Assembly (NCBI RefSeq): GCF_002858935.1
Contig: NZ_PJRT01000001.1
Coordinates: 1 to 64,000 of the forward strand
Direction of reading: 5' to 3'
Length of the DNA stretch: 64,000 nt
From: Pantoea endophytica
GTDB lineage: Bacteria; Pseudomonadota; Gammaproteobacteria; Enterobacterales; Enterobacteriaceae
The notes under the pieces are model-generated. The model searched no databases. It was not told the origin of the DNA and saw nothing but the letters and a program-made list of their open reading frames with translations. The position numbers and the translations under genes were made by a program. Below are positions 41,545 through 50,585 of the stretch, in pieces (positions within the stretch are counted from its first letter, which is position 1; each line of letters begins with the position of its first letter).

Positions 41545-42513
41545 TCAGCTGAGTAGCTGTAACCAGATTGAGAGTTCATCGATACCTAAATATTCCCGCA
41601 TGATGACGCCATCACGTAATTCCAAATGAGAAATACCGGAAATACACACTGGCTTGCGCGACGGCGGACCAAACTTTCCGTAGCCGTCATGCCAGCTCAA
41701 CAGTGACCAGCGCAGGCTGATGCGCACCGGTTCGTTGGCATCGCGGCGCACCACCAAATGATGCAGCTGCGTTTCGCTGTCAGCGAATGAGGCGCGATAG
41801 CCGGAAAGGAAGCTGCCAATCTCCAGCTCGCCGGTAAAGCTGCTGTGGCCCGGTCCGTGCAAGGTGGCGGCGGGATGATAAACACCAGGCACCACACCGC
41901 TGTTGCCGCCGGCCCACATGCTGAGATAGCGCTCAATCAAACCCGCGATGGTTCCTTCGGCATCATCGCCATCCGGGCCGCCAGCCCAACGCGCTTCCAG
42001 CTCTTCGGGCGCGGGCATCTCCAGCCCTTGCTGCTGGCGCATCTGCGTTAGATGCTGGGCAAACTCCGCCACGTTGGTACCAATCTGCGCAAGAATGCCC
42101 GCGCGATCCTGCAGCAGCCACTCTTGCTCCACCAGCCCATCACGACAAATACGATCGGCGAAAGTACGTACCCAAACCGTTTTGCCACTCGGCGCGCCAA
42201 AGAAGCCTTCGCCCAGATGCTGAATACGTGCCTGCGTGCGCTGCGAGGCGTACCAACAGGTATCGCCTTCACGCGCGGTGAGAATATCTTCGGTCAGCAC
42301 CTGACGCTGCGGGAAGCAATGTAACGCTTCCAGCGTCAAACGCATGAAATCGCTGAGTTCGGTCAGGCGCTTTTCCGGCGTGTGAAATACCACCGGCGTG
42401 GCGTAGAAATCAGCCAGCTGCCCGATATCCTTCTGCTCCCATACCACGTGGGTTAACGTCAGAATAAACTGCTGAATAGAATCAAACTGGGGACTGAAAC
42501 CCGGCAATCGCAT
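41545..42513 (-). CDS. Protein with two tandem SnoaL-like (NTF2-fold) domains, copy 2
   Basis: 322 aa, cytoplasmic. Two SnoaL-like domains (about 12-150 and 185-320). Motifs shared with copy 1 are a THxxW near the start of domain 1 (THVVWEQKDIG against THKIWDERDVG), the RTxAD segment, the YxxxxxxHGP element of domain 2, and GISHLELRDG before the last strand. It lacks the N-terminal tail of copy 1. Its start codon overlaps the stop of the LacI gene (TAATG), so the two are translationally coupled. The reaction cannot be inferred. Confidence 0.8.
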   Translation of the reverse strand: MRLPGFSPQFDSIQQFILTLTHVVWEQKDIGQLADFYATPVVFHTPEKRLTELSDFMRLTLEALHCFPQRQVLTEDILTAREGDTCWYASQRTQARIQHLGEGFFGAPSGKTVWVRTFADRICRDGLVEQEWLLQDRAGILAQIGTNVAEFAQHLTQMRQQQGLEMPAPEELEARWAGGPDGDDAEGTIAGLIERYLSMWAGGNSGVVPGVYHPAATLHGPGHSSFTGELEIGSFLSGYRASFADSETQLHHLVVRRDANEPVRISLRWSLLSWHDGYGKFGPPSRKPVCISGISHLELRDGVIMREYLGIDELSIWLQLLS

Positions 42514-43580
42514 TACTCAACCTCCTCTGAACGAAATAGCAGCTGGCCGTTCTCTTCTACCACGCCGTGACGCGGACGCCGCGCGGAGTGGCGTACTACC
42601 AACGTGCCGGGAATAACAATTTGCTCGGGTGCCATCACCGCGCTGTCGATTTGCTGCATTAGCAGGCCAATGGTGCGTTGCACCATCACTTCAACCGGCT
42701 GACAGATAGACGTCAGCGCATACGAAGGCCAGCCCGCTGGACCAACATCGTCATAACCCACCACCGACACATCCTGCGGAATGCGCAGACCAAACTCGTA
42801 ACGCGCCACATCCATAACCGTCAGCGCCATATGATCGTTGACGGCAAACACCGCATCGGGCGGCGTGCCGCTGCTGAACAATTGACGCGCCGCCTGTGCG
42901 GTTTGCTCGCTGTCGTTTTGACCCGCTAACACCGTGACGTCGATGTTGCGCGCGCGCAATGCCTCGCGAAAACCGTCCAGCCGTAGCTGATTTACCGAAG
43001 CGTTGTCCGCGCCGGTAATGCAGGCAAAGCGTTGATGTTCGCCTGCCAACAGAAATTCGGCGATCTGACGTGCGGCGGCACGGTTATCGGTATTCACGCT
43101 TGACGCCATTTCGCTTTCGGCGGTGCGGTTGAACAGCACCACCGGAATGCCCGCGCCGTGGCACTCTTCGGATAACGCATCGGATAACGCGCCGGATGCC
43201 AGCACAATGCCATCCACGCGGTACTGCATGATCTGATCGAAAATGCGGTCAACATTGCTATCCCGATCGCTGACGAACAGCAGCAGATGGTAGTTAAGCG
43301 CATCCAGTTCACGCCCCAACGCTTCCAGCACATGGGGATAAAACGGATTATCGAAACAGGAGATCACCACACCAACGATGCGCGAACGTGCGGTGTTCAG
43401 CGATCGCGCCAACGCGTTGGGTCGATAACCCAACTCACGGGCAGACTGCAGCACCTTTTCACGCGTGGCCGGTGAAATACTGGCGCCCGGCGTGAAGGTA
43501 CGCGATACCGCAGACTGTGAAACGCCGGCGTGCTGCGCAACTTGTTGTGAGGTCACTGGACCGAAGGTCTTACGTTTCAT
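42513..43580 (-). CDS. LacI-family transcriptional regulator of the island
   Basis: 355 aa. N-terminal HTH (TSQQVAQHAGVSQSAVSRTF, about residues 10-29), hinge helix with RPNALARSLNT, then a periplasmic-binding-protein-like effector domain (VGVVISCFDNPFYPHVLEAL, ITGADNASVNQLRLDGF, VVGYDDVGPAGWPSY). ATG at 43580 has AGGAAG eight bases upstream; the longer in-frame extension to 43748 covers an operator and is rejected. Divergent from the first transporter. Three palindromes with the central CG typical of LacI-family operators are found only at this island's promoters, so it most likely represses both arms. Confidence 0.92.
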   Translation of the reverse strand: MKRKTFGPVTSQQVAQHAGVSQSAVSRTFTPGASISPATREKVLQSARELGYRPNALARSLNTARSRIVGVVISCFDNPFYPHVLEALGRELDALNYHLLLFVSDRDSNVDRIFDQIMQYRVDGIVLASGALSDALSEECHGAGIPVVLFNRTAESEMASSVNTDNRAAARQIAEFLLAGEHQRFACITGADNASVNQLRLDGFREALRARNIDVTVLAGQNDSEQTAQAARQLFSSGTPPDAVFAVNDHMALTVMDVARYEFGLRIPQDVSVVGYDDVGPAGWPSYALTSICQPVEVMVQRTIGLLMQQIDSAVMAPEQIVIPGTLVVRHSARRPRHGVVEENGQLLFRSEEVE

Positions 43581-43694
43581 GGCGTTATCTTCCTGTTTAG
43601 CACACTGATGCACGGGTGACTGCCGGGCATTGTAGCCAATTTCATCAACCGGACTCACCTGCTTCGGTGTGTGTTTTTTACTCTTACACCTTTT

Positions 43695-43710
43695 TTGCAT
43701 GCGTATGCAA
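43695..43710. promoter_or_regulatory. Operator palindrome A of the LacI-type regulator
   Basis: TTGCATGCGTATGCAA is a near-perfect 16-bp palindrome with central CG, 115 bp before the regulator gene. It matches sites B and C in the core TTGnATnCGTATnCAA. Confidence 0.8.
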
Positions 43711-43782
43711 CACTCAATAACTTTTTTTTCACATTGCCAAGCACACACTTTACAAACATGAAATCATTTCGTAACTTCGGCC

Positions 43783-43800
43783 ATTGAATACGTATTCAAT
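43783..43800. promoter_or_regulatory. Operator palindrome B of the LacI-type regulator
   Basis: ATTGAATACGTATTCAAT is a perfect 18-bp palindrome, 79 bp before the MFS gene and about 89 bp centre to centre from site A, so looping between A and B is conceivable. The rest of the 43581-43878 gap holds no gene. Confidence 0.82.
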
Positions 43801-43878
43801 GCATGCAACATAACCGACCCGGACTCAGGATGAAACCCGCGTTTTTAGTCACTTATCTGCGTTGATAAGAGGTTTAAC

Positions 43879-45114
43879 ATGTTTCGAGCACTGTTTAGCC
43901 GTCCCGAGCTGTTGACGTTTTTCACCATGAGCGTGCTGTTTTTTATCTGCATTCACGGCTTCGATGCCTTCATGGCGCCTTACATGGTGAGATTAGGCAT
44001 TGAACCGCAAACCATCGGCATGATCATGGGCGCCTCTGGTTTGGCATCGCTGTGTATCCGTTTTCCGCTCAGCGTCATCTCTGACGTGATGAAAAATCGC
44101 AAAGTGTTTATGCAGTTCGCCCTGCTGCTGCCGGTGATTGCCTGGCCGCTGGCATGGATGTTCCCCGCTGCGCTGACATTCTGGCTGGCCAAGCTGGCCT
44201 GCGGCATCGCTGCCGCGAGTTGGGTGCTCTACAACATCATTTTCATCCGCTATTTTCCTCGTGATGACGCGCCGGCTGCAGTGGCGCTGTTGGCATTGGC
44301 CGGGCCGATTGGCGTATTTATTAGCAATGCCATTTGCGGTGCCGTTGCCCTATGGCTGGGCAGTACGCAGGCGTTTTTTGTGCCAGCGATTGCCGGTTGC
44401 CTGGCGCTGCTTCTCAGCCTGCGCGTTCGTGAAGAGGAAGATAGCCACAAAGCGCCGCACCTCAAAGCCTGTATCGACAGCGCTAAACGCCAGCTAGCGG
44501 ACCGCTCAATTTGGTTTATTGGGCTGCTGGCGACGGTGGTGATTTTGGTCCCGTTTGCCACTCGCGACACGCTCACGCCCATATACGCTCAGCAGTTAGG
44601 TGCCAAGGCGGGCACGCTGGCAGTGCTGAGTAATATCCACTTGTTGTTTTATGGTGTGGCCGTGGCATTGTGCAGTTCCGTGTTTTATCAGCGGCTGGGC
44701 TTGGTTAACACCGCGCTGGTGGGCATCGGATTACAAATCATCTCGTCAATTTTCGTCCCCTTGACCAGCAACATGTGGCTGATTTACCTGTGGCAAGGTC
44801 TGGCCGGTTTTTCCTTTGGCATGGCGTTTGCCGTGTTTATGTCCTTAAGCGTGGTTAACACTTCGGAACATGAACAAACCACCCGGATGGGGCTGTTTCA
44901 AACCATCTATTCGTGCGGCATGTTTTTCGGCCCGGTGCTGATGGGCGTGTTGTTGCAACACGTCAATGTCTACGCGGGTTATTGGGTGATTGGTGGCTTG
45001 TGTCTGATCGCTGGCGTGTTAACACCGCTAGCGGCAAAACGGGTGCAGCAGCGTCAGTTGCCGCCAGCGGCACGTGAAGCGAGCGGCATGCTGTCGCAGG
45101 ATGCGGTGAAATGA
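43879..45114 (+). CDS. MFS transporter, island copy 1
   Basis: 411-aa major-facilitator permease with about twelve transmembrane helices. The substrate is unknown; motif-A equivalent is PLSVISDVMKNRK. It is a clear paralogue of the second transporter of the island (shared FATRDTLTP, IHxFDxFxAPYxxxL and QxIYSxGxFFGPVLxG). First gene of the rightward arm; the stop overlaps the amidase start by 4 bp (ATGA). Confidence 0.9.
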   Translation: MFRALFSRPELLTFFTMSVLFFICIHGFDAFMAPYMVRLGIEPQTIGMIMGASGLASLCIRFPLSVISDVMKNRKVFMQFALLLPVIAWPLAWMFPAALTFWLAKLACGIAAASWVLYNIIFIRYFPRDDAPAAVALLALAGPIGVFISNAICGAVALWLGSTQAFFVPAIAGCLALLLSLRVREEEDSHKAPHLKACIDSAKRQLADRSIWFIGLLATVVILVPFATRDTLTPIYAQQLGAKAGTLAVLSNIHLLFYGVAVALCSSVFYQRLGLVNTALVGIGLQIISSIFVPLTSNMWLIYLWQGLAGFSFGMAFAVFMSLSVVNTSEHEQTTRMGLFQTIYSCGMFFGPVLMGVLLQHVNVYAGYWVIGGLCLIAGVLTPLAAKRVQQRQLPPAAREASGMLSQDAVK

Positions 45115-46412
45115 GTGCCGCGCGTCTGCAACCGCAGCGCAACAGTGCGGAAGAGGTTGAACGCCGCTTAGCCGCTATCAACGCAGGTCGCGCGCTCAAC
45201 GCGATTATCAGTATTAATCCCCAGGTGATGAAAGAGGCACAGCGCTGCGATCGCTTATGGCGTAGCGGCGCGCCGGTTGGCGTGCTGCACGGCATTCCGC
45301 TGGTGATAAAAGATAATATTGATTGCGTCGGCATGGCTACCACGCTCGGCTGCCGGGCGCTGGCCGAAGCACAGCCACGTGCAGATGCGCGCGTAATTGC
45401 ACGCCTGAGAACTGCGGGTGCGCTGATTCTCGCCAAAGCGAATCTGTCTGAGTTCGCCTTTGACGTACGTTCGCGCAGTTCGCTCGGCGGCGATGTGCGC
45501 AATCCCCTGAATCCACAGCTGACCGCCGGTGGCTCAAGCGGCGGCAGCGCAGCGGCGGTGGTGGCCGGTATGGCGGATGCGGCACTCGGCAGCGATACTG
45601 GCGGATCGATCCGCATTCCCGCGGCATGGACCGGTCTGGTGGGACTGCGTCCGGCATTTCGCCGCCGCCAGCTGCGCGGCGTCGCGCCGCTTTCGCTCAG
45701 CAAAGACACCGTTGGGCCGATGACATGGTGCGTGGCTGATGCGGCGCTGCTGCATCAGGTAACGCATGGGCTGCCGGTGCGCCCGCTAGCGCAGCGAACC
45801 TTGCGGGGTGTGCGGCTGGGCATGGTTAGCGATCTGCCAGGCGATGATGACGCGCAACGTCAGGCATTAGCACAGGCTTTCTCTCGTCTGCGGCGGGCGG
45901 GCGCCACACTGATTCCGCTGCGGTTACCGCTATCATCGCGCGTGGCGCAGGAACCTTGTCTCAGCCTGCGCGAATTCCATCCGGCGATGTCCCGCTGGCT
46001 AAGCAAAATGGACCATGCGCCTGCTTCGCTTTCGGATCTGCTGGCACGAGGCGAACATCTCGCCGAGTTCGATGAACTGCTGCAATTACACCTCACGCGC
46101 AGCGCGCTGGTGTGTGCCGCATGGCGCGAGCAACGCCGTTTTCAACGCCATTTGCGTCAGCAACTGCAACAGCAGATGCAGGATCAGCGGCTGGATGCGC
46201 TGATTTATCCCACCAGCCAGCGCACTCCGATTTCACTGGAGAAGATGCCGCCGGGCTGGGCGCCGGAGCTGGCGGCCATCAGCGGCTTACCCGCCGTAAC
46301 GTTGCCGTTTGGTCAATTAGCTAACGGTTTGCCGCTGGGGCTGGAACTGCTCTATCCAGCGCCTGATGAAGAAGCATTGCTGGCGCTCGCTTTGGCGATA
46401 GAGCGACTGTAA
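45111..46412 (+). CDS. Amidase-signature family hydrolase
   Basis: 433 aa. The Ser-cisSer-Lys triad of the amidase family is complete: Lys67 (VIKDN), Ser142 (GGSSGG) and nucleophile Ser166 (GSDTGGSIRIPA). It should hydrolyse an amide (or similar) bond in the cytoplasm. Translationally coupled to the transporter, so it may act on the imported compound first. It is not GatA: no gatB/gatC neighbours, and this is a catabolic context. A weak hairpin CCCCG/CGGGG (46437-46451) follows. Confidence 0.88.
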   Translation: MSAARLQPQRNSAEEVERRLAAINAGRALNAIISINPQVMKEAQRCDRLWRSGAPVGVLHGIPLVIKDNIDCVGMATTLGCRALAEAQPRADARVIARLRTAGALILAKANLSEFAFDVRSRSSLGGDVRNPLNPQLTAGGSSGGSAAAVVAGMADAALGSDTGGSIRIPAAWTGLVGLRPAFRRRQLRGVAPLSLSKDTVGPMTWCVADAALLHQVTHGLPVRPLAQRTLRGVRLGMVSDLPGDDDAQRQALAQAFSRLRRAGATLIPLRLPLSSRVAQEPCLSLREFHPAMSRWLSKMDHAPASLSDLLARGEHLAEFDELLQLHLTRSALVCAAWREQRRFQRHLRQQLQQQMQDQRLDALIYPTSQRTPISLEKMPPGWAPELAAISGLPAVTLPFGQLANGLPLGLELLYPAPDEEALLALALAIERL

Positions 46413-46529
46413 AACCAGAAAATTCATCATGTTAATCCCCGTTCTGCGGGGCTTTCTGCTGCCTGCAATTTGAAAAAACTGCGCACATTCTCACTTTTCA
46501 TCTTTTCCCCTTTCAGCCTCTTTACGCTC

Positions 46530-46547
46530 TTTGCATACGTATGCAAA
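46530..46547. promoter_or_regulatory. Operator palindrome C of the LacI-type regulator
   Basis: TTTGCATACGTATGCAAA is a perfect 18-bp palindrome in the 170-bp gap before the second HisD-like gene, ending 35 bp before its start. It suggests an independent but co-regulated promoter for the distal six-gene unit. Confidence 0.82.
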
Positions 46548-46582
46548 CCTGATTAACAGCAATCAATGATGAGGAAAAGAGC

Positions 46583-47902
46583 ATGGCAATCTGGTTAAAA
46601 CAGGCGGCAGCGAAAGCAGAACGCCAACAGCAGCAACAGCGCGTTCGCAGCGATGTGGAAGCAGTGCTGGCGCAAATTGAAGCGCGCGGCGATGACGCGG
46701 TGCGCGAACTCTCGATTAAGTTCGATGGCTTTGCCCGCGATGATTTCCGCTTAACGCCGCAGGAGATCAATGCCTGCCTGCAACAGCTGACCAAACAAGA
46801 TATTCGCGACATCGAATTCGCTCAGGAGCAGGTGCATAACTTCGCTCAGGCGCAAAAAAATTGCCTGACCGATTTGGCGATTGAAACGCGTCCGGGCGTG
46901 ATACTTGGCCATCGCAACATTCCCATCAGCAATGTCGGCTGTTACGTGCCGGGCGGCAAATACCCGCTGCTGGCTTCGGCGCATATGTCGATCATTACCG
47001 CCAAAGTCGCAGGCTGCGATCGCATCGTGAGCTGCGCCCCGCCGTTTCACGGTAAACCGGCTGCAGCCATTGTTGCGGCGCAGTCGATGGCCGGCGCCGA
47101 CGAGATCTATGCGCTCGGCGGCATTCAGGCGGTGGGCGCCATGGCGATTGGTACTGAGCGGATTGCGCCGGTCGATATGTTAGTCGGGCCGGGCAACGCG
47201 TGGGTGGCCGAAGCCAAACGCCAGCTATTTGGCCGCGTTGGCATCGACCTGTTCGCTGGCCCGACCGAAACGCTGGTGATCGCCGATGACAGCGTTGACG
47301 GTGAACTCTGCGCAACCGATCTGCTCGGCCAGGCGGAACATGGCCCCACCTCACCCGCGATTCTGCTGACCTGCTCGCGCCAGCTGGCACAGGAGACCGA
47401 GCGCTATATCCACCAGCTGTTGCTGCAACTGCCTACCGCCGATGTGGCGCAACAAGCCTGGCACGATTATGGCGAAATCATTCTCTGTGCCGATCACGAT
47501 GAGATGCTGGCAGAAGCCAACCGCATCGCTTCTGAACACGTGCAGGTGATGACCGATCGCGATGACTGGTATCACCAGAACATGCGCAATTACGGCGCGC
47601 TGTTTCTCGGGCCGCGTACCAATGTGGCTTATGGCGACAAGGTGATCGGCACCAACCATACGCTGCCCACGCTGGGTGCATCGCGTTATACCGGCGGCTT
47701 GTGGGTGGGCAAATTTATGAAAACCTGCACCTGGCAGCGCGTCACCAGCGATGCGGCTTCGGCAGAAATCGGCGCTTACTGCTCGCGCCTGGCGCTGCTG
47801 GAGGGCTTTGCCGGTCATGCCGAACAGGCCAACATTCGCGTGCGCCGCTACGGCCAGCAGGAAGTGGCCTACGCCGCACCCGCGCCGGTTACGGTGAAAT
47901 AA
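46583..47902 (+). CDS. HisD-like NAD-dependent dehydrogenase, copy 2 (HpsN-like)
   Basis: 439-aa histidinol-dehydrogenase-family protein. Active-site equivalents are Gln250/His253 (QAEH), Glu318/His319 (SEHVQ), Asp352 ([14 protein letters not shown]) and His412 (FAGHAEQA). The C-terminal pattern [18 protein letters not shown] and RVRRYG resembles the sulfopropanediol 3-dehydrogenase (HpsN) branch rather than biosynthetic HisD, but the partner genes of that pathway are absent. Likely oxidises a primary alcohol through an aldehyde to a carboxylate. Start ATG with GAGG nine bases upstream; operator C lies just before. Confidence 0.87.
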   Translation: MAIWLKQAAAKAERQQQQQRVRSDVEAVLAQIEARGDDAVRELSIKFDGFARDDFRLTPQEINACLQQLTKQDIRDIEFAQEQVHNFAQAQKNCLTDLAIETRPGVILGHRNIPISNVGCYVPGGKYPLLASAHMSIITAKVAGCDRIVSCAPPFHGKPAAAIVAAQSMAGADEIYALGGIQAVGAMAIGTERIAPVDMLVGPGNAWVAEAKRQLFGRVGIDLFAGPTETLVIADDSVDGELCATDLLGQAEHGPTSPAILLTCSRQLAQETERYIHQLLLQLPTADVAQQAWHDYGEIILCADHDEMLAEANRIASEHVQVMTDRDDWYHQNMRNYGALFLGPRTNVAYGDKVIGTNHTLPTLGASRYTGGLWVGKFMKTCTWQRVTSDAASAEIGAYCSRLALLEGFAGHAEQANIRVRRYGQQEVAYAAPAPVTVK

Positions 47903-47912
47903 GGAGGCGCGC

Positions 47913-48674
47913 ATGGTTCCGACTACCCCTTTATTTCGCCTGGATGGACAGCGCGCGCTGGTGACCGGCGGCTCGCGCGGTATCGGTTTTGCCGCCGCTA
48001 TCGCGCTGGCCGACGCCGGAGCGCAAGTGTGGATTGCCGCGCGCGACGCCGATCGCCTGGCGCACGCCGTGCAGCAGGCGGCGAGCGCCGGCCTGACATT
48101 GCATCCGCTGCCGCTCGACGTCTGCAACACGCGCGCGGTGCGCCAGACACTACACGATTTGCCGAGCTTTCATGTGCTGGTCAACAGCGCCGGGCTGGCG
48201 CGCCATCAGCCGTTTAGCGAGGTCAGCGAAGCCAACTTTGATGCGGTGATGGACGTAAACCTGCGCGCCACGTTTTTCCTGTCGCAGCGGGTCGCGGCCG
48301 GTATGCAGGCCGCCGGACAAGGCGGCAGCATTATCCATCTCTCTTCGCAGATGGCGCACGTCGGCGGCCCGCAGCGCAGCGTCTACTGCGCATCAAAAGC
48401 GGCGCTGGAAGGGCTGACGCGTGCCATGGCGCTGGAGCTGGGACGCGACGGCATTCGCATCAACACCTTGTGCCCCACCTTTATCGAAACCGAACTGTCG
48501 CAGGCCTCGCTGGCAGATGAAGCGTTTCGCCAGCAGGCGCTGCGCCGCATTCAGATTGGTCGTCTTGGCACGCTGGAAGATGTGATGGGGCCGGTGGTGT
48601 TTCTGGCATCACCGGCCGCAGCGTTGGTCACCGGCAGCTCGCTGAAGGTGGATGGCGGCTGGACGGCTTATTGA
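47913..48674 (+). CDS. Short-chain dehydrogenase/reductase
   Basis: 253-aa classical SDR. Cofactor motif TGGSRGIG (18-25), NSAG, catalytic Ser in LSSQ, Tyr158 and Lys162 (YCASK), and the C-terminal VDGGW. An AARD after the second strand favours neither cofactor strongly. AAGGAGG precedes the ATG by six bases. It probably oxidises or reduces a hydroxyl/keto group of the same pathway as the HisD-like enzyme upstream. Confidence 0.9.
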   Translation: MVPTTPLFRLDGQRALVTGGSRGIGFAAAIALADAGAQVWIAARDADRLAHAVQQAASAGLTLHPLPLDVCNTRAVRQTLHDLPSFHVLVNSAGLARHQPFSEVSEANFDAVMDVNLRATFFLSQRVAAGMQAAGQGGSIIHLSSQMAHVGGPQRSVYCASKAALEGLTRAMALELGRDGIRINTLCPTFIETELSQASLADEAFRQQALRRIQIGRLGTLEDVMGPVVFLASPAAALVTGSSLKVDGGWTAY

Positions 48675-48684
48675 GGAACTCATT

Positions 48685-49866
48685 ATGAAAGCGTTATTGC
48701 GTCGTGATGTGCTGCTGTTTTTCATTATTAGCTTGCTGTTTTTTATCAGCATTCACGCCTTTGATCCGTTTCTCGCCCCCTACATCATGTCGCTGAATGT
48801 CGAGGCGCGCGTGATGGGAATCATCATCGGTGCTACCGGATTGGCCTCGATGCTGTTGCGTTTTCCGACCGGCATTCTGTCGGACCGCTTTCGCCGCCGC
48901 AAACGCATTATCCAGATTGGCTTATTGTTTACGCTTATCGCCTGGCCGGTGGTTTACCTTTGGCCGACACCGGAAACACTGTTTATCGCCAAGCTCGCCG
49001 ATGGCGTCACCAGCGCGACATGGGTGGTGTATAACGTGATGTTCGTGGCTTACTTCCCGCCGCTGGAAGCCGCCGCCGCGATCGCCATGCTGAGCGTCAC
49101 CTCGCCGGTAGGCACTTTTATCGGGATTTCGGTGGCGGGATTTATTGCCCGTCATTTCGGTGCCGAATCGAGCTTTTTGGTGGCGTCCGCTGCCGCGCTG
49201 CTGGCTTTTTTGCTGACATTCTTTATCCGTGAAAAACGCCCGGAAGCGATGCCCACGGCACAACGTCTCTCTGCGGTTCGCACTCAGCTGCGTGATCCTT
49301 CGGTGTGGTATCTCGGCGGACTCTGTGCACTGGTGATGATGGTGCCATTTGCCACGCGCGACACGCTGACGCCGCTGCTGGCAGAAGGCTTTGGCATGGC
49401 GGCCGCCTCGCTGGCTACGCTAAGCGGTATCCATCTGTTCTTCTATGCGCTGGCCACCGCGCTGTGCGCGCCCTTCTTCTATCGCCTGCTGGGCTTACGC
49501 AACACGGCAATTATCGGCGGCGTGCTGCAAGGGGCCGTAGCGATAGCCATGCCTTACGCGCCCAATATCTGGCTGCTGTATGGCTTGCAGGCGCTGGCGG
49601 GCTGTGCCTTCGGCATGATCTCCACCGTGCTGAATTCTCTGATCGTCACCCGCACGCCCGCCTGGCAGCAATCCACTCGCGTTGGGCTATATCAAAGCAT
49701 CTACTCCGCCGGGATTTTCTTTGGCCCGGTGCTGGTCGGCTACATCAAATATTACTTCGCGATGCAGCAGGGCTTTATGGTGATTGGCATTATTTCATTG
49801 CTGTCGCTGCTGCTGGTGCGCCATGTGATGCGGATGGTGAATGCCCGTCCTGTGGCGGAGGGCTAA
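48685..49866 (+). CDS. MFS transporter, island copy 2
   Basis: 393-aa twelve-helix permease, paralogous to the first island transporter. Motif A is GILSDRFRRRKR, more canonical than in copy 1. GAGGA is placed nine bases before the ATG at 48685; an upstream start inside the SDR gene is unlikely. Two permeases in one regulon suggest two related substrates or import plus export. Confidence 0.9.
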   Translation: MKALLRRDVLLFFIISLLFFISIHAFDPFLAPYIMSLNVEARVMGIIIGATGLASMLLRFPTGILSDRFRRRKRIIQIGLLFTLIAWPVVYLWPTPETLFIAKLADGVTSATWVVYNVMFVAYFPPLEAAAAIAMLSVTSPVGTFIGISVAGFIARHFGAESSFLVASAAALLAFLLTFFIREKRPEAMPTAQRLSAVRTQLRDPSVWYLGGLCALVMMVPFATRDTLTPLLAEGFGMAAASLATLSGIHLFFYALATALCAPFFYRLLGLRNTAIIGGVLQGAVAIAMPYAPNIWLLYGLQALAGCAFGMISTVLNSLIVTRTPAWQQSTRVGLYQSIYSAGIFFGPVLVGYIKYYFAMQQGFMVIGIISLLSLLLVRHVMRMVNARPVAEG

Positions 49867-49868
49867 TC

Positions 49869-50585
49869 ATGTCACTGCCTTTGGTGTTACTGGGCGGTAC
49901 CTTGTGCGACGGCGCGTTGTGGCAACCGCTTTGCCGCCATCTACCGCCGCAGCCGATGATCATTCCCGAGATGAGCGGTGCTGACAGCGCCGAACAGCTC
50001 GCGGCGCAGCTGCTGACTGACTTGCCGGCGCGCTTTTTACTGGTGGGATTCTCGCTGGGTGCGCTGGTGGCGCTGGAGATGCAGGCGCAAGCCGCGCAAC
50101 GCATCGCGGGCCTCGCGCTGCTGGCGGTGAATCCGTTGGCGGATGCGCCGGTCAACGCTGCGGGACGTATTGCCTTGCTTGATCGAGCTGCGAAAAACGG
50201 TATGCGATCGGTGATTGAGCAACTCTGGCCGCGCTATGTGCATGCATCGCGGCTGGCGGATCGCGAGCTGCTTGGCGCGCTGGTGACGATGGCAGAACGC
50301 AGCAGCGTTGAGCGCTTTCGTCAACAGACCGCCATCGCCATACAACGTCGCGATTTACGGCATACCTTACCGGCGCTGCAGGCACCGCTGTTGATCCTCA
50401 ACGGCGACAGCGACGCCATCTGCACCCCCGAACACCATCACCTGCTTGTCAAAGCGGCTCCCGCCGCACGCCACATCACGCTTGAACAGTGCGGACACTT
50501 TCTGCTGCTGGAGCAGCCGCAAGCCTGTGCCCGCGCGCTGCAAACCTGGATTAAGAGGAGTGAATTATGCGTATCAACCCTTTAA
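49869..50585 (+). CDS. Alpha/beta-fold hydrolase
   Basis: 238 aa. The nucleophile elbow is GFSLG with Ser62; the catalytic acid is probably in GDSDAIC and the histidine in CGHFLLLEQP. Likely an esterase or lactonase of the pathway. The real start is ATG at 49869, two bases after the transporter's stop; the open frame extends far upstream but only as a shadow of that gene. Its last 19 bp overlap the start of the aldolase gene, whose Shine-Dalgarno (AGGAG) lies inside it. Confidence 0.87.
   Translation: MSLPLVLLGGTLCDGALWQPLCRHLPPQPMIIPEMSGADSAEQLAAQLLTDLPARFLLVGFSLGALVALEMQAQAAQRIAGLALLAVNPLADAPVNAAGRIALLDRAAKNGMRSVIEQLWPRYVHASRLADRELLGALVTMAERSSVERFRQQTAIAIQRRDLRHTLPALQAPLLILNGDSDAICTPEHHHLLVKAAPAARHITLEQCGHFLLLEQPQACARALQTWIKRSELCVSTL

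Noticed and set aside
45111-46412. GatA subunit of Glu-tRNA amidotransferase
   Set aside because: It carries the amidase triad but has no gatB or gatC neighbours and sits in a catabolic operon.
38943-47902. Reading the HisD-like genes as histidine biosynthesis hisD
   Set aside because: No other his genes are nearby, there are two copies, and the context is catabolic with a LacI regulator.
49305-50585. Long open frame that would extend the alpha/beta hydrolase upstream
   Set aside because: The upstream part is the out-of-frame shadow of the second MFS gene; a normal ATG at 49869 directly follows the transporter's stop.
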